Assembly: GCA_964561005.1 (NCBI GenBank)
Contig: CAZLNO010000003.1
Location: 1 to 64,000 of the forward strand
Source of the DNA: CAZLNO01 sp964561005
GTDB taxonomy: Bacteria; Pseudomonadota; Alphaproteobacteria; Kiloniellales; Rhodovibrionaceae
Length of the DNA: 64,000 nt
Reading direction: 5' to 3'
A model generated the notes under the pieces. The model did no database searches, was not told the DNA's origin, and was given only the letters and a program-made list of their open reading frames with translations. Of this stretch, positions 59,224-64,000 are shown piece after piece; the first letter of the stretch is position 1; the number at the start of each line of letters is the position of its first letter. A program made the translations under genes and the position numbers.

Positions 59224-60570
59224 CTAGAACTGGAAGCCGAGGCCGAGGTTGAAGCTGTCCTCGTCGTCACGGTCCTCCAGCATCTGGTGCGCATAGGTCG
59301 CCTTGACCACGACGTCGGGGTGCGGCCAGAAGTTGAAGCCGAAGTCGACCTCGTCGATCGTGGTGTCCTCGTCGGTGCCGGCCTCGGTGTCGACCTGGAG
59401 GTAGCGGCCGAACACACCCAGGTCGCCCCAGCCGGTGGCGAAGGTGTAGGACGGCTCGACGTACCAGCCGAACTGCTGGTCGCGCCCGCTGGCTTCCAGG
59501 GTCGAGCCCTCGCCGCCTTCGCCACCTTCACCGCCTTCGCCGCCTTCGCCGCCCTCGAAGTTGCTGATCGGGGCGTTGCCGAAGAAGTCCCAGCGGGCGT
59601 AGAGCGCCCGGAAGCCCCACGGGCCGCGCTGGATGTCGGCGTGGATCTCCGCCAGCGTGCCGTCGACGTCCTCGCGCCCCTGGGTGACGTCCATCTGGTA
59701 CATGCCGGTGGCGCCGATCTCCACGCCAGGCAGGCCGGTCCACTTGACGCGCAGCGTGCCGGCCCCGTCCTTGGCCGAGGCGTTGGCCCCGCTCTGCGTC
59801 GACACCGCCGGCAGGAAGGCGTTCGGCCCGTCCAGTGTGGTGTTGAGCCCGCTGGACAGCCAGGCGTCGTAGCTGAAGCCCTGGCCGATCTGGCCGTTCA
59901 GACCGACCATCGCCTCCCGCCAGGTGGTCGGGATGATGCGGCGCTCGACCAGATTGCGCTGCACGCCGAAGAACGTCGGCGGCTCGTGGGTCTCGTTGAT
60001 GATGCCCACCGGCACGAGGTTCAGGCCGGCGGCCACGCTGTGCTGCTGGGTCAGGTCGTACTCCAGCCAGGCCTGCTCGAGCTCGACCTCGCCGCTCTCC
60101 TCGCCGCCGATGATCAGCGCGTTCTCGACCTCCAGCTCGGTGAAGAGGCGCAGGCGGTCGTTGAACTCGTGGCCGACCTCCAGGACGAAGCGCTTGAAGT
60201 TGACCTGCGGGTCGCCGCCTTCGCCGCCCTCGCCGCCTTCCGCGCCTTCCAGCGAGGTGTCGCCGAGGTAGTGCAGCTCGCCGTAACCGCCGATGTGCGT
60301 GCGCTCCCACCAGCCGCCGTCCCCGGTTCCGGTGGCGGCGTCCTCGATGGCGACGGTGGCGGCCTCGACCTTTTCCTCCGTCTGCTCGACCTTCTCCGTG
60401 GTGGTCTCCTGGCCTTGCTTCAGCCGTTCGATCTCCTTCTGCTGCTGCTGGATCATCCGCCACATTTCCTGGCGCGAGGGCAGCTCCTCGTCCTGCGCCC
60501 GCGCCGCCTGGCCGCCCGCCGCGACGGTGGCAAACGCCAGCGCCGTTGAGGCCAGCAGGGTTCTTCGCAT
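59224..60570 (-). CDS. Coiled-coil porin with GGE repeats
   Basis: A 448-residue outer-membrane protein. A signal peptide ends near AARAQ, then a coiled coil at about residues 30-75 (MIQQQQKEIERLKQGQ), then a barrel ending in LGLGFQF. This design is shared by DcaP-like and OprP/OprO-type porins. Two Gly-Gly-Glu tracts (residues 109-120 and about 338-355) are probably surface loops; the DNA is a tandem 9-base repeat, so length may vary. It lies 89 bases before the FMN_bind gene on the same strand and downstream of two palindromes. Confidence 0.82.
   Translation of the reverse strand: MRRTLLASTALAFATVAAGGQAARAQDEELPSRQEMWRMIQQQQKEIERLKQGQETTTEKVEQTEEKVEAATVAIEDAATGTGDGGWWERTHIGGYGELHYLGDTSLEGAEGGEGGEGGDPQVNFKRFVLEVGHEFNDRLRLFTELEVENALIIGGEESGEVELEQAWLEYDLTQQHSVAAGLNLVPVGIINETHEPPTFFGVQRNLVERRIIPTTWREAMVGLNGQIGQGFSYDAWLSSGLNTTLDGPNAFLPAVSTQSGANASAKDGAGTLRVKWTGLPGVEIGATGMYQMDVTQGREDVDGTLAEIHADIQRGPWGFRALYARWDFFGNAPISNFEGGEGGEGGEGGEGGEGSTLEASGRDQQFGWYVEPSYTFATGWGDLGVFGRYLQVDTEAGTDEDTTIDEVDFGFNFWPHPDVVVKATYAHQMLEDRDDEDSFNLGLGFQF
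59507..59557 (-). repeat. Tandem 9-base repeat encoding GGE
   Basis: Five to six units of GGCGGCGAA-like sequence, differing only at third positions, encode EGGEGGEGGEGGEGGEG in the porin. It is a candidate variable-number tandem repeat. Confidence 0.8.
60211..60246 (-). repeat. Second GGE tandem repeat
   Basis: Three to four units of the same 9-base type encode GAEGGEGGEGGD in the N-terminal part of the barrel. It matches the tract at 59507-59557. Confidence 0.75.
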
Positions 60571-60682
60571 CGTCGTTTCCCCCTCTCCTCGGTTTCGCGA
60601 CTCCCACGGACCGTTCCCCCTCGCGGCGCCCTGACAGACCTCCAGGGACACCGGGTCGGCGAGCCCGGTTCGCGACGATGTC

Positions 60683-60703
60683 CGCGAATGCGTCGCATTT
60701 GCA
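60683..60703. promoter_or_regulatory. Palindromic operator, copy 1 (Fur-like)
   Basis: The core GCGAATGCGTCGCATTTGC (60684-60702) equals its reverse complement except for the central base and one G/T wobble pair. It lies 113 bases upstream of the porin start and its centre is exactly 30 bases from copy 2, about three helical turns. A Fur-type regulator is the most likely reader; this is inference from general form. Confidence 0.65.
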
Positions 60704-60712
60704 CCTTTAGAA

Positions 60713-60733
60713 TGCACATGCGTCGCATTCGCA
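60713..60733. promoter_or_regulatory. Palindromic operator, copy 2 (Fur-like)
   Basis: The core GCACATGCGTCGCATTCGC (60714-60732) shares the central ATGCGTCGCATT with copy 1. A TTTAGAA lies just upstream at 60706, between the copies. Confidence 0.65.
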
Positions 60734-60906
60734 TCACATGGCCCTAGGCCGACTCCAAACAGCGGCCCTGCCCCGGTCTACCGGGGGGGGCCGCCGCCAC
60801 GCCTCGGTCCATCCTTCGGGCTGGAAGCAGGACTTTCGGCGAAACCGTTTCCCACGGCCAGATGGCGAAGGCCCGGCGGCGTGTGCGGCGCGGCGGCCTG
60901 GGCAAA

Positions 60907-60949
60907 GCGGACGGTATTGCAACTGCGACTCAGTTGCAATACCGTCCGC
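60907..60949. promoter_or_regulatory. 19-bp perfect inverted repeat upstream of phnW
   Basis: Arm GCGGACGGTATTGCAACTG (60907-60925) is repeated perfectly in reverse complement at 60931-60949 across CGACT. The core TTGCAACTGCGACTCAGTTG looks like an iron-box-type operator of GC-rich proteobacteria. It ends 63 bases before the transaminase start. No T-run follows, and no gene reads into it, so a terminator is unlikely. Confidence 0.7.
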
Positions 60950-61012
60950 GCCGGTAGCGGCCCTGGCCGCGCACGTTCCGGCCCCGGCGATGAAGCGAGG
61001 AGACCGACGCCC

Positions 61013-62209
61013 ATGGCCACCGCGACGCAACCCCCCGCGAACCCGCGGGAGCCCGTGCTGCTGACGCCCGGGCCGCTGACCACCTCGGCCGGCGTCAAAT
61101 CCGCCATGCAGCGCGACTTCGCGTCCCGCGACGCCGCCTTCGTCCACAAAACCGCCGCGTTGCGCCAGGGACTTCGCGAAATCGTGAACGGCGGTCCCGA
61201 GCACGATGTGGTGCCCCTGTCGGGCAGCGGCACCTCGGCGGTGGAGGCCATGCTGACCAGCCTGGTGCCCCGCGACGGCAACGTGCTGGTGCTGGAAAAC
61301 GGCGCCTACGGCCGGCGCATGACCGAGATTTGCCACGCCGCCGGGCGCGAGGTGACGCGGCTGTCCTGGCCGGAAACCGCTCCCGTCGAGCCCGCGCAGG
61401 TGGCCCGCGCGCTGGCCCGCGACGCCCGGGTGACGCATGTGGCCTGCGTGCACTGCGAGACCACGACCGGGCTGCTGAACCCCCTGGACGACATCGCCCG
61501 CGCGGTGGCGCGCCAGGGCCGCTCACTGCTGGTCGATGCCGTCAGCAGCCTGGGCGCGCTGCCGCTCGACCTGGGCGCGACTCCGGTGCTGGCGCTGGCG
61601 GGCTCCGCCAACAAGTGCCTGGAAGGGGTGCCGGGGCTGGGGTTCTGCATCGCGCGCCGCGAGGCCCTGGCCGCGGCGGCCGGCAACGCGCCCTCGCTGA
61701 CCCTGGACCTGGCCGCGCAGTGGCGGCAGTTCGAAACCGACGGCCAGTGGCGTTTCACGCCGCCCACCCACGCAGTGGCCGCCTGCCTGCGGGCGCTGGC
61801 GGAGCTGGACGCGGAGGGCGGGCCGTCGGGCCGCCTGCAACGCTATCGGGACAACCTGGCGACGCTCGTGGAGGGGATGCGGGCGCTGGGCTTCGTGCCG
61901 CTGCTGCCGCCGGAACACCAGGCACCCGTCATCGTGACCTTCCGCCTGCCGCCGGAACCGGGGCTGACATTCGGGGCGCTCGCCGACGGGCTGGCCCGCA
62001 GGGGCTTCGTCATCTATCCGGGCAAGCTGGCCGGCATGGAGAGCTTTCGCGTCGGCTGCATCGGCCGCATCGACCGCCGCGACATCGAGGCCTTTCTCGC
62101 CGCGCTGGCGCAGGTGCGGCACGACCCCGGCCCGGCGCCCGACGGCCTCCGCGCGACGGATCGCGGCGGCTCCGACGGCCAATTGACAGCCCGCAAAGTC
62201 GGGACTTAA
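61013..62209 (+). CDS. phnW: 2-aminoethylphosphonate-pyruvate transaminase (PhnW-type)
   Basis: PLP enzyme that interconverts phosphonoacetaldehyde and 2-aminoethylphosphonate. The 398-residue protein opens LLTPGPLTTSAGVKSAMQRD, has D175 in LLVDAVSSLG and the PLP lysine K201 in GSANKCLEGVPGLGF, all as in PhnW. The family overlaps with alanine-glyoxylate transaminases, but the adjoining PEP mutase and phosphonopyruvate decarboxylase fix the role as the last step of aminoethylphosphonate synthesis. GAGGAGA precedes the ATG. A long inverted repeat lies in its leader. Confidence 0.9.
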   Translation: MATATQPPANPREPVLLTPGPLTTSAGVKSAMQRDFASRDAAFVHKTAALRQGLREIVNGGPEHDVVPLSGSGTSAVEAMLTSLVPRDGNVLVLENGAYGRRMTEICHAAGREVTRLSWPETAPVEPAQVARALARDARVTHVACVHCETTTGLLNPLDDIARAVARQGRSLLVDAVSSLGALPLDLGATPVLALAGSANKCLEGVPGLGFCIARREALAAAAGNAPSLTLDLAAQWRQFETDGQWRFTPPTHAVAACLRALAELDAEGGPSGRLQRYRDNLATLVEGMRALGFVPLLPPEHQAPVIVTFRLPPEPGLTFGALADGLARRGFVIYPGKLAGMESFRVGCIGRIDRRDIEAFLAALAQVRHDPGPAPDGLRATDRGGSDGQLTARKVGT

Positions 62210-62211
62210 GA

Positions 62212-62232
62212 TGCAAATGCATCGCATTCGCA
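62212..62232. promoter_or_regulatory. Palindromic operator, copy 3, before PEP mutase
   Basis: The core GCAAATGCATCGCATTCGC (62213-62231) is the third copy of the palindrome found at 60683 and 60713. It starts three bases after the phnW stop, about 96 bases before the PEP mutase start, so pepM may have its own regulated promoter. Confidence 0.65.
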
Positions 62233-62327
62233 TACCGCTTCACGAGTCGACACCCCGCAAGCCCGGCCGCGGCCGTGTCGGGCCGGGTGGCCGCGCAACG
62301 CGAGACACGGGAGGCCCCGTCCAGGCC

Positions 62328-63272
62328 ATGCATCCGCTTAGCACCCCCGCCACGGACACCCGCCCGTCGGCGCGCCTGCGCCGGCTGCTGGGCTCGCCGG
62401 AGCCGACGCTCCTGATGGATGCCTACGATGCGCTCAGCGCGCGCATCGTGGCGGAAAGCGGCTGTCCGGCGATCTGGGCCTCCGGGCTGGGCATGTCGGC
62501 GGCGGCGGGACTGCGCGACAACAACGAGGCGTCCTGGACCCAGGTGCTGGAGACGCTGGAGCTCATGGCCGACGCCACGGCCTGCCCCATCCTGGCCGAC
62601 GGCGATACCGGCTTCGGCAACTTCAACAACCTCCGCCGCTTCGTGCGCAAGCTGTGCCAGCGGGGCATCGCCGGGGTGTGCATCGAGGACAAGGTGTTCC
62701 CGAAGGCGAACTCCTTCGCCGACACGCCGCAGGCGCTGTGCCCGGCGGCGGAGTTCTGCGGCAAGATCCGCGCCGCCAAGGACGCCCAGCCCGACCCCGA
62801 CTTCGTGCTGGTCGCGCGCGTCGAGGCGCTGGTGGTCGGACGCGGCATGGACGAGGCGCTGCGCCGGGCCGAGGCCTATCGCCAGGCCGGGGCCGACGCG
62901 ATCCTCATCCACTCCAAGGCGCCGACGGCCGAGGAGGTGGTGACCTTCTCCCGGCGCTGGCAGCGCCGGGCGCCGCTGCTCGTGGTGCCCACCAAGTACG
63001 CCGACACGCCGCCCGAGGTGTTTCGCGAGGCGGGCATCGACGCCGTGATCTGGGCGAACTTCAGCCTTCGCGCGGCGATCCACGCGGTGCAGGCCGCCGC
63101 GGCGGCGGTCGTGCGCGACGGCACCCCGGCGCGGGAGATGGCGCGCTACGCCGACCTCGCCCGCGTGTTCGAGCTGACCGACGAGGCGGAGCTGCGCGCG
63201 GCCGAGCGGCGCTATCTGCCGGACGAGCCGCCGGGGCAAAGCGCGTCGATCCGGCTCGCCGGCGGCTGCTGA
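62328..63272 (+). CDS. pepM: Phosphoenolpyruvate phosphomutase
   Basis: Forms the C-P bond by converting phosphoenolpyruvate to phosphonopyruvate, the entry step of nearly all phosphonate synthesis. The 314-residue protein has the diagnostic EDKVFPKANS (residues 120-129), matching EDKxxxxxNS, which separates true PEP mutases from isocitrate lyase-like relatives. Metal-site acids are in LADGDTGFGN (D91, D93), and MDAYDALSARI opens the barrel. ATG 62328 is chosen because upstream in-frame codons run through the palindromic operator; GGGAGG is 13 bases upstream. Confidence 0.93.
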   Translation: MHPLSTPATDTRPSARLRRLLGSPEPTLLMDAYDALSARIVAESGCPAIWASGLGMSAAAGLRDNNEASWTQVLETLELMADATACPILADGDTGFGNFNNLRRFVRKLCQRGIAGVCIEDKVFPKANSFADTPQALCPAAEFCGKIRAAKDAQPDPDFVLVARVEALVVGRGMDEALRRAEAYRQAGADAILIHSKAPTAEEVVTFSRRWQRRAPLLVVPTKYADTPPEVFREAGIDAVIWANFSLRAAIHAVQAAAAAVVRDGTPAREMARYADLARVFELTDEAELRAAERRYLPDEPPGQSASIRLAGGC

Positions 63273-63311
63273 GGCGGCGAAGGGACGCGGGACGACAGCG
63301 CGAGAGCCGCC

Positions 63312-64000
63312 ATGCTGGGCCCCGAAACGCTCCTGCAAGGCCTGGTCGAACGAGGCTTCGACGCCGCCAGCGGCGTGCCCTGCTCCACGCTCGAGGGGGT
63401 CTTCGCCCTGCTGGAGGGCGGGCGCGGCCCGGCGCGGCGGATCGCCTACACCGGCGCCACGCAGGAGGGCGAGGCCGTCGCCATCGCCGCCGGGGCGTGG
63501 CTGGCCGGGCGGACGCCCTTCGTGGTGCTGCAGAACTCGGGGCTGGGGAACATTGTCAACCCGGTGGCGTCGCTCACCTCGGTGTTCGGCATCCCGCTGC
63601 TGTTCCTGATCTCCCATCGCGGCGAGCCGGGCCGGCCGGACGCACCGCAGCACGCGCTGATGGGGGAGACGACGGGCGGGCTGCTGGACCTGCTGCGCAT
63701 GCCGCACCGGCCGCTGCCCGCCACGGCCGAGGGCGTGGCGGGCGACCTTGCCGGCCTGGACGACCTGCGCCGACGCACGCGGCGCAGCGTTGCCTTCGTG
63801 GCCGCGCGCGGCAGCGTCGCCAAGACCGCAGAGATTGACGAGCCCGGCCCCGCGATCCGGCCACCGGCTCCGCCCGCACCGGCAGCGGTCGCGGCGCGCG
63901 GCGAGCCGGCGGCGCCGCCGCCCAGCCGCCGCGCCGCGCTGGAGGCCGTGCTGGCGCGCGCGCCGGCCGACGCCGCCGTCGTCGCCACCACGGGCTACAC
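63312..64000 (+). CDS. ppd: Phosphonopyruvate decarboxylase, partial at window end
   Basis: ThDP enzyme that decarboxylates phosphonopyruvate to phosphonoacetaldehyde, pulling the unfavourable mutase reaction forward. The 229 residues present cover the ThDP pyrimidine domain: GVPCSTLEGVFALLEGG, the activating Glu52 in ATQEGEAVAIAAG, the family segment LQNSGLGNIVNP, then SHRGEPG and PQHALMGE. A Pro/Ala-rich linker follows near residues 175-200 before the second domain, which is cut by the window end. It lies 39 bases after pepM. Confidence 0.92.
   Translation, partial: MLGPETLLQGLVERGFDAASGVPCSTLEGVFALLEGGRGPARRIAYTGATQEGEAVAIAAGAWLAGRTPFVVLQNSGLGNIVNPVASLTSVFGIPLLFLISHRGEPGRPDAPQHALMGETTGGLLDLLRMPHRPLPATAEGVAGDLAGLDDLRRRTRRSVAFVAARGSVAKTAEIDEPGPAIRPPAPPAPAAVAARGEPAAPPPSRRAALEAVLARAPADAAVVATTGY

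Larger units (their letters stand above)
60571..61012. other. Divergent control region of porin and phosphonate operons
   Basis: This 442-base gap drives the porin/FMN_bind/PepSY operon (minus) and the phosphonate operon (plus). It contains two palindromes at 60683-60703 and 60713-60733, one long inverted repeat at 60907-60949, a G8 run at 60783-60790, and ribosome site GAGGAGA before 61013. No gene was seen. Confidence 0.75.

Noticed and set aside
59507..59557. Short regular repeats that could suggest a CRISPR array
   Set aside because: The unit is 9 bases without spacers, lies in frame inside a porin gene, and encodes Gly-Gly-Glu.
60907..60949. Inverted repeat as a rho-independent terminator
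   Set aside because: No T-run follows on either strand and both flanking operons are transcribed away from the gap, so there is no transcript to end.
61013..62209. PhnW as part of a phosphonate degradation (PhnW-PhnX) pathway
   Set aside because: No phosphonatase is adjacent. The following genes are PEP mutase and phosphonopyruvate decarboxylase, which make rather than break the C-P bond.
62328..63272. Isocitrate lyase family member other than PEP mutase
   Set aside because: EDKVFPKANS matches the PEP-mutase-specific EDKxxxxxNS, and the decarboxylase partner is next door.

Overview
The window is a strongly GC-rich bacterial chromosome segment, read as an alphaproteobacterium and most likely Rhodospirillales-like. 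The evidence is a 60-residue zf-CHCC protein related to complex I subunit NDUFS6, an Nfu-type scaffold with an alphaproteobacterial N-terminal domain, fused CoaBC, MutL carrying its own endonuclease motif, and a heat-shock promoter of alphaproteobacterial RpoH type before htpG. Order-level placement is inference. No tRNA, rRNA, CRISPR array, prophage or transposase was seen. A 100-base run of N (31192-31291) is an assembly gap.

Layout. 1-7.1 kb: ABC-2 exporter pair, htpG, pgi and mutL. 7.1-7.7 kb: a two-gene DUF6883/DUF4926 module. 8.0-13.2 kb: a peptide-type ABC importer with a Tat-exported binding protein and a fused double ATPase. 13.2-17.1 kb (minus): coaBC, an Rrf2 regulator, cysK and moeB/thiF, with a palindrome and repeats before cysK. 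17.2-20.5 kb: an m5C RNA methyltransferase and a PF09818 ABC-class ATPase. 20.6-24.1 kb: an exported acetamidase/formamidase with a short TAXI-like protein, divergent from an M24 ectoine-hydrolase-like enzyme. 24.3-27.2 kb: a response regulator with Asn at the phosphoacceptor site, a porin and a small frameshifted exported protein. 27.1-37.4 kb (minus): CaiB/BaiF CoA-transferase, a deleted FAD oxidoreductase, SDR, DAO-type oxidase and a second peptide-type ABC importer. 37.6-43.0 kb: a LivKHMGF-type importer plus SDR. 43-57.7 kb: housekeeping and mixed genes, including polA, a zinc-finger protein, an orphan ABC ATPase, a lipoprotein hydrolase, UspA, acyl-CoA dehydrogenase, chemoreceptor, homocysteine methyltransferase, four methyltransferases and a double-NifU scaffold.

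57.8-64.0 kb is the most interesting part. A minus-strand operon (coiled-coil porin, FMN_bind protein, PepSY membrane protein) faces a plus-strand operon for 2-aminoethylphosphonate synthesis: PhnW-type transaminase, PEP mutase with the EDKxxxxxNS motif, and phosphonopyruvate decarboxylase running off the window. The intergenic region and the PEP mutase leader hold three copies of a near-identical 19-21-bp palindrome, and the PhnW leader holds a separate 19-bp perfect inverted repeat. These look like Fur-type operators, suggesting one metal- or iron-responsive control of phosphonate synthesis and an envelope flavin redox/porin module. The operators, motifs and gene order are visible; regulator identity and the link between the operons are inference.
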